15,338 nt of DNA from Bacteroidales bacterium (GCA_016783865.1 JADHVS010000103.1:1-15338), one strand, 5' to 3'. Counted from the stretch's first letter, positions 7,768 through 14,482 are shown. Notes: generated by a model from the letters alone, not told the origin. Numbers and translations: made by a program.

Positions 7768-9114
7768 TTGAAATCAAATCATCTTTTTTTCATTGTACTC
7801 CTGGTATTGGCCCTTTCGGTTCAAAACTGCAGGAAAAGCGATTATATCATTGATGAAGAGGAAACTGTTCGGGACCTCGGAAGCGGAACCGGGACTGTAA
7901 CATGGACCAAAGATAAAACTTATCTTCTGGAGGGATTTGTTTTTGTCAATGATGGACAAACGCTCACAATAGAACCTGGTACTATCATCCGTGCCCGCAC
8001 GGGGCAAGGGACGGCCGCCAGTGCTTTGATCGTGGCAAGAGGGGGCCAGATAATGGCAGACGGCACCCTAACTAATCCAATCATTCTCACCTGTGAAGGC
8101 GATGACCTGAAAGGATCGGTTCCGGTAAAATCAAAGGGGCTCTGGGGTGGACTTATCATTCTTGGCAATGCCAGACTGAATTCAGAATACAATGAAAATT
8201 CAATAGAAGGGATCCCCCTAAGTGAACCAAGAAGTGTATACGGAGGTAATAATGACGATGACAACTCAGGTATTCTCAGATATGTCTCTATCCGGCATGG
8301 CGGAACGAATATCGGAGATGGTAACGAAATTAACGGATTGACTTTCGGTGGAGTGGGAAGTGGTACAACCGTTGAGCATGTTGAAGTAATATCAAATGCC
8401 GACGATGGATTTGAGTTTTTTGGTGGCACCGTCAACTGCAAATACCTTGTTGCCGCTTATTGTGGAGATGATGCATTTGATTACGATGAAGGCTACAGGG
8501 GAAACGGTCAGTTCTGGTTAGGTATTGAGAGAAAAAACGAAGGAGATCATTTATTGGAGTGCAACGGTGGCACATTCCCGGAAAATGGACGGCCCTACTC
8601 TGTCCCATCTCTCTTTAACCTGACCTTTATTGGTTCGGGGTCCGAATCCGGTTTAAGATTGATCGAATTCAGTAGAAATGCAGGCGGCATCATAGCTAAT
8701 TCCATCCTGGTCAATCAACAATATGGAGTGGCACTTGAATATAAAGAAGAGGTAGAAAGCAGCTACCAGCAATTTACCAGTCAGCGACTGCGAATATTAA
8801 ATAGTCTTTTTTATGATATCCAGGATAATGATCCTGAAAACCAATTCTTTGTTTATAGTGAAAATGCCCTTGATATAACTGAACAGGACTCCGAATTCAA
8901 AGATCATTTTGAGGATGGATTAAACCGGATAAAGGACCCGGGGATTATTTATTCCGAGGAATCACTTAACCTTGTTCCTCAGATTGCCTTTGATACCCTG
9001 GCTGAATACCCATCAGAATGGTTTGATGATGTCCCATTTAAGGGTGCATTCGGCACATTCAACTGGGCATCCGGCTGGACGCTTCTAAGCCAGTCGGGTT
9101 ATCAAAGCGACTAA
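7768..9114 (+). CDS. Surface lipoprotein with right-handed beta-helix-like repeat fold
   Basis: A 448-residue protein read from a TTG at 7768; there is no in-frame ATG before the signal, and MKSNHLFFIVLLVLALSVQN then Cys21-Arg-Lys-Ser-Asp gives a Bacteroidota-style lipoprotein signal, although Asn at -1 of the lipobox is unusual. From about residue 50 to 330 it shows short beta strands separated by turns rich in Gly, Asn and Asp (TLTIEPGTIIRA, ALIVARGGQIMADG, GLWGGLIILGNARL, ILRYVSIRHGG, TVEHVEVISNADDGFEFFGG, CGDDAFDYDEGYRGNGQFW), resembling a parallel beta-helix. The Asp clusters at 212-213, 234-235 and 238-241 could bind metal. The family is common in Bacteroidota but without a proven function that I know. 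Its place 19 bases after the porin suggests it binds a ligand at the cell surface for uptake, possibly phosphate-related; this is inference. Confidence 0.82.
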   Translation: MKSNHLFFIVLLVLALSVQNCRKSDYIIDEEETVRDLGSGTGTVTWTKDKTYLLEGFVFVNDGQTLTIEPGTIIRARTGQGTAASALIVARGGQIMADGTLTNPIILTCEGDDLKGSVPVKSKGLWGGLIILGNARLNSEYNENSIEGIPLSEPRSVYGGNNDDDNSGILRYVSIRHGGTNIGDGNEINGLTFGGVGSGTTVEHVEVISNADDGFEFFGGTVNCKYLVAAYCGDDAFDYDEGYRGNGQFWLGIERKNEGDHLLECNGGTFPENGRPYSVPSLFNLTFIGSGSESGLRLIEFSRNAGGIIANSILVNQQYGVALEYKEEVESSYQQFTSQRLRILNSLFYDIQDNDPENQFFVYSENALDITEQDSEFKDHFEDGLNRIKDPGIIYSEESLNLVPQIAFDTLAEYPSEWFDDVPFKGAFGTFNWASGWTLLSQSGYQSD

Positions 9115-9127
9115 AACTTCCTGAAGT

Positions 9128-9150
9128 AGATTAAAACCAGTTGTTAATCT
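9128..9150. other. Hairpin between convergent genes
   Basis: AGATTAA (9128-9134) and TTAATCT (9144-9150) form a 7-bp stem that can extend by AAC/GTT with a one-base bulge. It lies just after the lipoprotein gene and overlaps the stop codon of the convergent DUF4301 gene. It has no T-run on either side, so it is at best a weak bidirectional terminator. Confidence 0.3.
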
Positions 9151-10676
9151 GATAAATGTTCCTCCCGAATCAGGTCATATATTGTTTTTACCGGGGTAAA
9201 TGTCTCAATTGGAACCTCAACAAACAAGGTATTCCAGCCAGCCATCGAACCATTCCATAAACCGGGAAGCTCCTGTGCTTTAACCGGTTTACCTGATATC
9301 GATTTCTCAGTTATGAATCCTGTTTGAGGATCCCTGAATTCCAGAAGATCGAATAGTTTACCCTGATAGTCTTTGACCGCGCACACCAGGTCGACCGGAT
9401 TGAAATGTGTCGATTGTTTCAATAGATCTGCCTGCTCAGGCGAGATCTGAGCTGGCTCCACAATCTGAAGGTTAACTGTGCCATCAGTTTGTCTGACCCA
9501 GAATGGGCCGCCACCCGGCTCCCCTGCATTTTTCACCATACCTGCTATCCTGATAGGTCTGTTGAGTATCTTTGATAAAGATGATTTTAAATCATTGGCC
9601 GATCCAGGATCCACCTGCTCTTCCATTTTACACATATTGGCACCAACGAATTCACAAATCTCCTTCAAACGATCTATCGATACTTCAGTGCTTACCAGGT
9701 CCCTGAGATACCCGAATACCCGGTCCTGGAACTCAATCAATAACCCGGCCAGGGCTTGCTTATATTGTTTGGTCAGACCCTTCATCCTGTCAGGAGCAAT
9801 GTTATCAATATTCTTTATGAAAATCAGATCCTGGTCCAATCCGTTCAGGTTCCCCAGCAGGGCTCCGTGACCACCCGGTCTAAACACAATTTGTCCGTCA
9901 TCATCGCGGAACGGATTATTATTCATATCAACAGCAATGGTATCTGTATGTGGTTGCTGAATTGTAAACTCAATAATATACCTGACCCTGAACAATTCTT
10001 CATAAAATACCCTGACTGTTTCAAGGTGATGTTTAAAAGAATCAATATGTTCCGGCGAGACAGTAAAATGCAACCTGACTTCAGAGTCACCTGATTTTGC
10101 GTATTGTGCTCCTTCTACCAGGTGTTCCTCAAATGATGTACGTGACTGATCCGGATATGAATGAAACCTGATCAGGCCTTTAGGCAGATCGGCGTATCCG
10201 AGACCCTGCTCAGACAATATTATCTGTATCAATCGTCTGGCTTCATTAGCGCAAACCAGTTCATCCAGGTTCTGTCCTTCTGCTTCCAGTATCTCCTTAA
10301 GTTCACTGACAAAGGGCAGTCTGTTGACAGATAGTATCAGATTTTTCAGGCTGGGAAATGTGTCCAGCAATGATGCTTCATTGTCCGCTCCCTCTGCTTT
10401 TTCCAGGTAAGCAAATAATTCTTTAAACATACGGGTTGCAGCCCCTGATGCCGGGATAAACTTGACAACTTCAAGCTGGGCTATGCGGTCTTCATAAACC
10501 TGTGTGTATTTTTCAATGTCCTGATCCGATAATTGTATAATACCATTACCGGGAGTTGCAGGGGCATCTAAACGTATAAATGGGAATCCATTCCTGAAGT
10601 TTTCAAGCTGTACCTCAACCTGTTCGGGCAAAATCCCCCTGGATTTAAATAACTCAAGATCCTCGTTATTAAACAT
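9144..10676 (-). CDS. DUF4301 family protein, nucleotidyltransferase-like
   Basis: A 510-residue cytoplasmic protein of the DUF4301 family, known almost only from Bacteroidota; length is as usual for the family and the ATG at 10676 is the natural start. Conserved motifs visible are FIPASGAATRMFKEL (73-87), which resembles the nucleotide-binding loop of sugar-phosphate nucleotidyltransferases, LHFTVSPEH (202-210), FRPGGHGALLGNLN (265-278), IKNIDNIAPD (287-296, like the metal-binding Asp of UDP-sugar pyrophosphorylases) and GMVKNAGEPGGGPFWV (379-394). These suggest transfer of a nucleotide to a sugar phosphate, but no substrate is known. It is the last gene of an apparent operon with iorA and iorB, 53 bases after iorB, and shares that gap with a short tandem repeat array. 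The fold assignment rests on motif resemblance only. Confidence 0.9.
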   Translation of the reverse strand: MFNNEDLELFKSRGILPEQVEVQLENFRNGFPFIRLDAPATPGNGIIQLSDQDIEKYTQVYEDRIAQLEVVKFIPASGAATRMFKELFAYLEKAEGADNEASLLDTFPSLKNLILSVNRLPFVSELKEILEAEGQNLDELVCANEARRLIQIILSEQGLGYADLPKGLIRFHSYPDQSRTSFEEHLVEGAQYAKSGDSEVRLHFTVSPEHIDSFKHHLETVRVFYEELFRVRYIIEFTIQQPHTDTIAVDMNNNPFRDDDGQIVFRPGGHGALLGNLNGLDQDLIFIKNIDNIAPDRMKGLTKQYKQALAGLLIEFQDRVFGYLRDLVSTEVSIDRLKEICEFVGANMCKMEEQVDPGSANDLKSSLSKILNRPIRIAGMVKNAGEPGGGPFWVRQTDGTVNLQIVEPAQISPEQADLLKQSTHFNPVDLVCAVKDYQGKLFDLLEFRDPQTGFITEKSISGKPVKAQELPGLWNGSMAGWNTLFVEVPIETFTPVKTIYDLIREEHLSD

Positions 10677-10704
10677 ATATTGATTTTATATTATCTACTA
10701 CAAA

Positions 10705-10748
10705 ACTCACACTCACACCCACACTCGATTCACGACTCACGACTCACG
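10705..10748. repeat. Short tandem array (6-7-base period) at the 3' end of iorB
   Basis: On the plus strand the sequence reads ACTCAC, ACTCAC, ACCCAC, ACTCG, ATTCACG, ACTCACG, ACTCACG, a degenerate array that changes from a 6- to a 7-base period. It overlaps the last codons of iorB: the final Val-Ser-Arg-Glu-Ser and the TGA stop are all encoded by repeat units on the minus strand. It fills most of the gap to the DUF4301 gene. Confidence 0.8.
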
Positions 10749-11308
10749 GCTCTCCCCGTCCTCAGGGCATCCAGGTTCAATTTAACCACATCCTCTCCCT
10801 TCCTGCTGAACACATCACGAATACCATCCTCAAAGCAGTTGTATGGAATATCGAGGAAGGGTGTAGCAGCTCCTAAAATGACCATATTGCTGGCTTTCTT
10901 TGTTCCCAGATCAGATGCCATCTGATCCGCATCCAGAATAATATGGTTCGGGTACTTTCTGATCTCTGCGTAAATTTTTTCAATATCCGGATAATCCGGA
11001 ATATTAACATAAGGATTTGAATTGGTAATGATCCAGCCTTCCTGAGACAAATAGGCCATATACCTTAACGCTTCCATGGGTTCAACCGCAAGGATCATGT
11101 CAGCCATTCCCAACGGTATAAGATCTGAAGCGATTTCTTCATCTGATATCCTTAAATTGGAGTGAACAGCTCCACCCCGTTGACTCATACCATGCACCTC
11201 AGCCTGCTTCAGGTTCAGGTTATTTCTGAGTGCTGCCATGCCTATAGACGCAGCGATGGACAGAATACCTTGCCCGCCTACTCCCGCCAATATTATATCT
11301 TTTTTCAT
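10730..11308 (-). CDS. iorB: Indolepyruvate:ferredoxin oxidoreductase beta subunit
   Basis: Cytoplasmic gamma-domain-like subunit of 2-oxoacid:ferredoxin oxidoreductase that binds CoA and, with IorA, turns indolepyruvate and other aryl-pyruvates into aryl-acetyl-CoA, CO2 and reduced ferredoxin. The ATG at 11308 gives 192 residues, the usual length, starting MKKDIILAGVGGQGILSIAA; the GVGGQGI motif (9-15) and HGMSQRGGAVHSNLRI (39-54) are diagnostic. An in-frame TTG at 11356 would add 16 residues that are only a translation of the upstream tandem repeat and is rejected. The gene follows iorA by 79 bases in an apparent operon. The C-terminal five residues and stop codon are built from a second tandem array, so the natural C-terminus may have been altered slightly. 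Confidence 0.95.
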   Translation of the reverse strand: MKKDIILAGVGGQGILSIAASIGMAALRNNLNLKQAEVHGMSQRGGAVHSNLRISDEEIASDLIPLGMADMILAVEPMEALRYMAYLSQEGWIITNSNPYVNIPDYPDIEKIYAEIRKYPNHIILDADQMASDLGTKKASNMVILGAATPFLDIPYNCFEDGIRDVFSRKGEDVVKLNLDALRTGRAVSRES

Positions 11309-11330
11309 AAATGGATTTTTTAAAGTTGGT

Positions 11331-11393
11331 TCTTCGTTCTTCTCTTCACTCTTCAATCTTCACACGTCACTTGTCACTCGTCACTCGTCACTT
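11331..11393. repeat. Heptamer tandem array between iorA and iorB
   Basis: Nine phase-locked 7-base units on the plus strand: TCTTCGT, TCTTCTC, TTCACTC, TTCAATC, TTCACAC, GTCACTT, GTCACTC, GTCACTC, GTCACTT. The unit drifts from GTCACTC near iorA to TCTTC-type near iorB while the spacing stays exactly 7. The TGA stop codon of iorA (11390-11388) lies inside the first unit. No palindromic repeats or spacers, so it is not a CRISPR array. Confidence 0.88.
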
Positions 11394-12977
11394 CCTCTTC
11401 CTAACGGCCGTTTGAATACATTCCCGCTCTGATATCACTACCGAAACTCCATCATATTTCAGTTCCTCCCTGATAATACTTACATTTTCCTGGTGGTGCT
11501 TTTTCAGAGGAATGATGGTTCTGATATGATTGGGCTCCACACCTATCCCCTTACATATTTCTGCCAACCGGCCGGTGGCCGCAGATTTCTGACCACCCGT
11601 CATTGCAGTGGTTGAATTATCGGATATGATGACAGTAATGGGCGACTTTTCATTCACGGCATCTAACAGCCCGGTGATTCCTGAATGTGTAAAAGTTGAA
11701 TCGCCAATTACAGTAACAGCCGGAACCAAACCGGCATCTGCAGCTCCTTTGGCCATGGTAAGTGATGCCCCCATATCTACACATGTATAAATGGCATTAT
11801 AGGGTGGATAAGCTCCGAGTGTATAGCATCCGATATCTGAAAATACCCGTCCCTCGCCAAATTCGGCGATTGCATCATTGAGGGCTAAAAAAGTATCGAT
11901 ATGACTGCATCCTTTACACAGAGCAGGGGGACGATTTGATATAAAATCAGGTACCTCATTTATTTTTTTCCCGGGCAGTCCCAGTGCATTAGCTACCAGG
12001 TCGGGATTCAATTCTCCGGCTCTGGGTAGATACCCATCCATCCTTCCATTTACCTCCAAACCATCATCTAAATACCCCCTGAGCATTTCTTCCACCAGTG
12101 GAAAGCCCTCCTCAATCACCAGGACCTTATTGTTAACTTTCTTAATTAGCTCCCTGATCATATCAACCGGTACAGGATACTGACAAATTTTTAAGACCGG
12201 ATAGGGAGATTTATGATCAATAAAATTCTCGATCAGGTAATTATAAGCCAATCCGCAGGCTATGATCCCAAATTCTTTATTTGGACCGTCGATAAGTGCA
12301 TTAAATGAACCTTCTTTCGCCTCCTTTTCAAAATCCTTCTGAAGCTCCAGCAGATGATTATAACTCTTCCTGGCCATGTTGGGCAATAGAATAAACTGCA
12401 ATGGATTTCCCGGTAATTTGAGTTCATTCTGTTTTTGCATCTCTTTTCTTCTGATCCCGGCCCGGGAATGAGCAAGCCTGGTGGTGAGCCTGAGGACTAC
12501 CGGAACCCGAAACTTCTCTGACAATTCAAATCCATAATAGGCCATATCATAAGCTTCCTGCTGATTGGCCGGTTCCAATACCGGGATCATGGCAAATTTT
12601 CCATAATAGCGTGTATCTTGTTCATTTTGAGATGAGTGCATCGAAGGATCATCGGCTATAGCATATACAAGACCTCCATTCGCACCGGTTATTGCTGAAT
12701 TGAGAAAAGGATCGGCGGCTACATTTAAGCCCACATGTTTCATACATACCAGTGCCCTTTTTCCTGCATACGACATACCCAGGGCAGCTTCCATCGCTGT
12801 TTTCTCATTTGAGGCCCATTCACTCCGGACATTATTCTGCCGTGCCATTATAGAGGCCTGAACATACTCGGTAATCTCAGTAGAAGGCGTACCCGGGTAT
12901 GCGTAACATCCTGATAAACCAGCATCCAGAGCTCCCTGAGCAACGGCCTCATCGCCCAGTAACATTAGTTTTTCCAT
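11388..12977 (-). CDS. iorA: Indolepyruvate:ferredoxin oxidoreductase alpha subunit, short form without ferredoxin domain
   Basis: Thiamine-diphosphate enzyme subunit that decarboxylates aryl-pyruvates. The 529-residue protein starts MEKLMLLGDEAVAQGALDAG and has the pyrimidine-binding domain with YAYPGTPSTEITEY (25-38) and EWASNEKTAMEAALG (53-67), a middle region with CQYPVPVDMI and VLVIEEGFPLVEEML, and a C-terminal pyrophosphate-binding domain with RPPALCKGCSH (349-359), FSDIGCYTLG (379-388) and the TPP motif from GDSTFTHSG (425) to DN (453-454). It stops at ECIQTAVRKRK, where classical IorA of 600-640 residues would continue into two 4Fe-4S ferredoxin motifs. No CxxCxxC cluster is present. 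From memory, short forms near 530 residues are usual in Bacteroidota, so this is probably natural; however the stop codon lies in a tandem repeat, so loss of a tail cannot be ruled out. First gene of iorA-iorB-DUF4301. Confidence 0.95.
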   Translation of the reverse strand: MEKLMLLGDEAVAQGALDAGLSGCYAYPGTPSTEITEYVQASIMARQNNVRSEWASNEKTAMEAALGMSYAGKRALVCMKHVGLNVAADPFLNSAITGANGGLVYAIADDPSMHSSQNEQDTRYYGKFAMIPVLEPANQQEAYDMAYYGFELSEKFRVPVVLRLTTRLAHSRAGIRRKEMQKQNELKLPGNPLQFILLPNMARKSYNHLLELQKDFEKEAKEGSFNALIDGPNKEFGIIACGLAYNYLIENFIDHKSPYPVLKICQYPVPVDMIRELIKKVNNKVLVIEEGFPLVEEMLRGYLDDGLEVNGRMDGYLPRAGELNPDLVANALGLPGKKINEVPDFISNRPPALCKGCSHIDTFLALNDAIAEFGEGRVFSDIGCYTLGAYPPYNAIYTCVDMGASLTMAKGAADAGLVPAVTVIGDSTFTHSGITGLLDAVNEKSPITVIISDNSTTAMTGGQKSAATGRLAEICKGIGVEPNHIRTIIPLKKHHQENVSIIREELKYDGVSVVISERECIQTAVRKRK

Positions 12978-13079
12978 CCTTAAAATCTGTATTAGTCAGG
13001 ATCCTAAATTAGAAAAAATTAACAGGGGTAAAAAGAGTCGTAAGATGTTTTATAATTCCTTGTGATCTGCTTTAGAACA

Positions 13080-13490
13080 TTAGCTCAGCACAGTCATTAC
13101 CAGTCTTCTGGATCCACCATGATCCCTGAACTCACAGAGGTAAATCCCTTGCCAGGTACCCAGGTTCAACCGGTGATCAGTAATAGGGATATTAATGGAC
13201 TGACCCAGGATAGATGATTTCAGGTGGGCCGGCATATCATCGGCTCCTTCCAGGGTATGAACAAAATAATGTTCATCCTCCGGAACAAGCCGGTCCATGA
13301 AAGACTCAAAATCCTCTCTCACAGTCGGATCAGCATTTTCATTTAAGGTTATTCCCGCCGAGGTATGTTTAAGTAATAAGTTCAACAATCCGTTCGGGGG
13401 TAATTCTGGCAAATTTTTTGTTATATATTGCGTTATCAGATGATATCCTCTCGGGAAAGGAGGCAGTGAAATTTCTTTTTGAACAATCAT
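13080..13490 (-). CDS. yjbQ: YjbQ family protein (UPF0047)
   Basis: Small cytoplasmic protein of the YjbQ/UPF0047 family, 136 residues, the normal length. Members have weak thiamine-phosphate synthase activity and are annotated as secondary thiamine-phosphate synthases, but their main role is unsettled. Conserved motifs are all intact: KHTSAGITLNENADPTVRED (41-60), EGADDMPAHLKSSILGQS (81-98) and LGTWQGIYLCEFRDHGGSR (110-128), with the His, Asn and Glu residues thought to line the metal or substrate site. The start ATG at 13490 gives MIVQKEISLPPFPRGYHLIT, matching the family N-terminus. It lies 102 bases upstream of iorA on the same strand but with no coding link, and no terminator was seen between them, so cotranscription with the ior genes is possible. 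Confidence 0.93.
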   Translation of the reverse strand: MIVQKEISLPPFPRGYHLITQYITKNLPELPPNGLLNLLLKHTSAGITLNENADPTVREDFESFMDRLVPEDEHYFVHTLEGADDMPAHLKSSILGQSINIPITDHRLNLGTWQGIYLCEFRDHGGSRRLVMTVLS

Positions 13491-13520
13491 GAATAGCGAT
13501 TTATAATTAGTTTGAATCCT

Positions 13521-13590
13521 GCGAGCGCATTGGCTTCGCCGAACTCAGAAACTCGTTTCCCTGCTGCCTGCGGCGGGGTAAGCGAGCGCA
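13521..13590. repeat. 9-base direct repeats flanking REP-like copy 1
   Basis: GCGAGCGCA occurs at 13521-13529 and again at 13582-13590, directly bordering copy 1 of the REP-like element (13530-13578) with three bases (TAA) in between on the right. The arrangement looks like a target-site duplication or like the outer part of a larger unit. Copy 2 is not bordered by these 9 bases. Confidence 0.7.
13530..13578. repeat. REP-like palindromic element, copy 1
   Basis: A 49-base unit beginning TTGGCTTCGCCGAACTCAG and ending in a hairpin: CCCTGCTG (13559-13566), loop CCTG, CGGCGGGG (13571-13578), eight pairs including two G-T wobbles. A short first stem, TTGGC-TTC-GCCGA, lies at its left end. It matches copy 2 at 43 of 49 positions. 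It is noncoding: a 60-codon ORF through both copies is only the repeat translated. Confidence 0.88.
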
Positions 13591-13617
13591 ATAAAAATAT
13601 TTACAAAGGATCGAAGA

Positions 13618-13666
13618 TTGGCTTCGCCGAACTCAGGAACTCGTTTCCTCGCCGCTTGCGGCGAGG
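13618..13666. repeat. REP-like palindromic element, copy 2
   Basis: Same orientation as copy 1, 88 bases downstream. The hairpin is perfect here: CCTCGCCG (13647-13654), loop CTTG, CGGCGAGG (13659-13666), extendable by T-A outside. It lies 37 bases upstream of the TTG start of the next plus-strand gene, so it sits in that gene's leader or promoter region. Confidence 0.88.
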
Positions 13667-13702
13667 AGCTTCAATATTTTTTGATTATTTTTAGGCCTTG
13701 AT

Positions 13703-14335
13703 TTGATTTTATTGCGTCGAAATATAGTAATACTAATCCTTTTGCTTTCTATATCCCTGGCCGGATATACACAGAAGCAGGACCTGATACAGCTCTCCGG
13801 TGTAATCAGAAATGAACTGTTACAGCCCCTCCAATTTACCCATATTCTTATTAAAAATCAACACAGGGGCACTATCAGTGATCAGAAAGGGATGTTTTCT
13901 TTTATTGTCGAACCATACGACACCATACTTTTTTCTTCCGTGGGATATAAGAGAGTTGGCCTTATCATTCCTGACACATTAAAAACATTCCATCTTGAAT
14001 TGGATATCTATATGGAAACAGATACCATTATGATTGAAGAGGTTATTATCCTTCCATGGAAAACATATGAAGAATTTAAAGAAGCATTTCTGGCACTTGA
14101 ACTCCCGGATAACGATATGAACCGGGCCTACAAAAATATCGCCCTTATCAAAACACAGATCTATTACTCCGGAACCCCCGATCCGGGGCTGAATTATAAA
14201 TATATGCTTCAGGAACAGTACAATGAACTGTATACAAAGGGTCAAATGCCTTATTACAGCATATTTAATCCCATCAGGTGGGCAGAGTTTTTTAAGTATC
14301 TGGAGGAAGGGAAATTCAAGAATAAAAATCGTTGA
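13703..14335 (+). CDS. Secreted protein with carboxypeptidase-regulatory-like domain
   Basis: A 210-residue envelope protein. No ATG is available at the N-terminus; the frame is closed by a TGA at 13682-13684, so the start is probably the TTG at 13703 (or the TTG at 13712). The N-terminus ILLRRNIVILILLLSISLAGYTQ is a signal peptide with cleavage after YTQ. Residues about 29-108 match the CarboxypepD_reg-like beta-sandwich: LSGVIRNELLQPLQFTHILI, then GTISDQKGMFSFIV, then DTILFSSVGYKRVGLIIP. After it comes a short helical tail (YEEFKEAFLALELPDNDMNRAYKN) of a type often seen in Bacteroidota proteins that carry this domain without a barrel. Role unknown; such proteins are thought to bind at the outer membrane. 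It precedes a TonB receptor gene with the same domain by 147 bases, same strand, but a hairpin lies in between. Confidence 0.82.
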   Translation: MILLRRNIVILILLLSISLAGYTQKQDLIQLSGVIRNELLQPLQFTHILIKNQHRGTISDQKGMFSFIVEPYDTILFSSVGYKRVGLIIPDTLKTFHLELDIYMETDTIMIEEVIILPWKTYEEFKEAFLALELPDNDMNRAYKNIALIKTQIYYSGTPDPGLNYKYMLQEQYNELYTKGQMPYYSIFNPIRWAEFFKYLEEGKFKNKNR

Positions 14336-14353
14336 AACACTTGGCATTCTAAA

Positions 14354-14394
14354 AGTATTCAAGTCTGCGAGTCCTCAGTCTGCAAGTGAATACT
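14354..14394. repeat. Hairpin enclosing short AGTCTGC repeats after the carboxypeptidase-domain gene
   Basis: AGTATTC (14354-14360) and GAATACT (14388-14394) form a 7-bp stem. The enclosed loop holds AGTCTGCGAGT (14362-14372) and AGTCTGCAAGT (14377-14387), with AGT recurring every 7-8 bases. It begins 19 bases after the stop codon. No T-run follows, so a terminator role is uncertain; it resembles the tandem arrays by iorA and iorB in style. Confidence 0.6.
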
Positions 14395-14482
14395 ACTAGA
14401 GGCAAACCAATAACTCTCCCTGAACAAACACAATTAATCCAAACAAATTGAGTTAATCAATTAAACAAATCCGATCGGGCAA

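Noticed and set aside
7920..8441. A 173-codon minus-strand ORF inside the lipoprotein gene
   Set aside because: Long antisense frame produced by the Gly/Asn/Asp-rich codon use of the beta-helix gene; its translation is rich in Pro and Ser with no motif or signal.
11309..11356. A 16-residue N-terminal extension of IorB
   Set aside because: It is translated from the heptamer array, starts at a TTG, and family members begin at the MKKDIILAGVGGQG position.
10705..11393. A possible CRISPR array in the ior intergenic repeats
   Set aside because: Units are 6-7 bases, contiguous and without spacers, and no cas gene is nearby.
13512..13694. A 60-codon plus-strand ORF (begins MNPASALASPNSET)
   Set aside because: It is the translation of the two REP-like copies; both copies appear in it in different frames, and nothing suggests a protein.
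13979..14362. A 127-codon minus-strand ORF over the carboxypeptidase-domain gene
   Set aside because: Antisense shadow; the plus-strand frame has a signal peptide and a recognisable domain.
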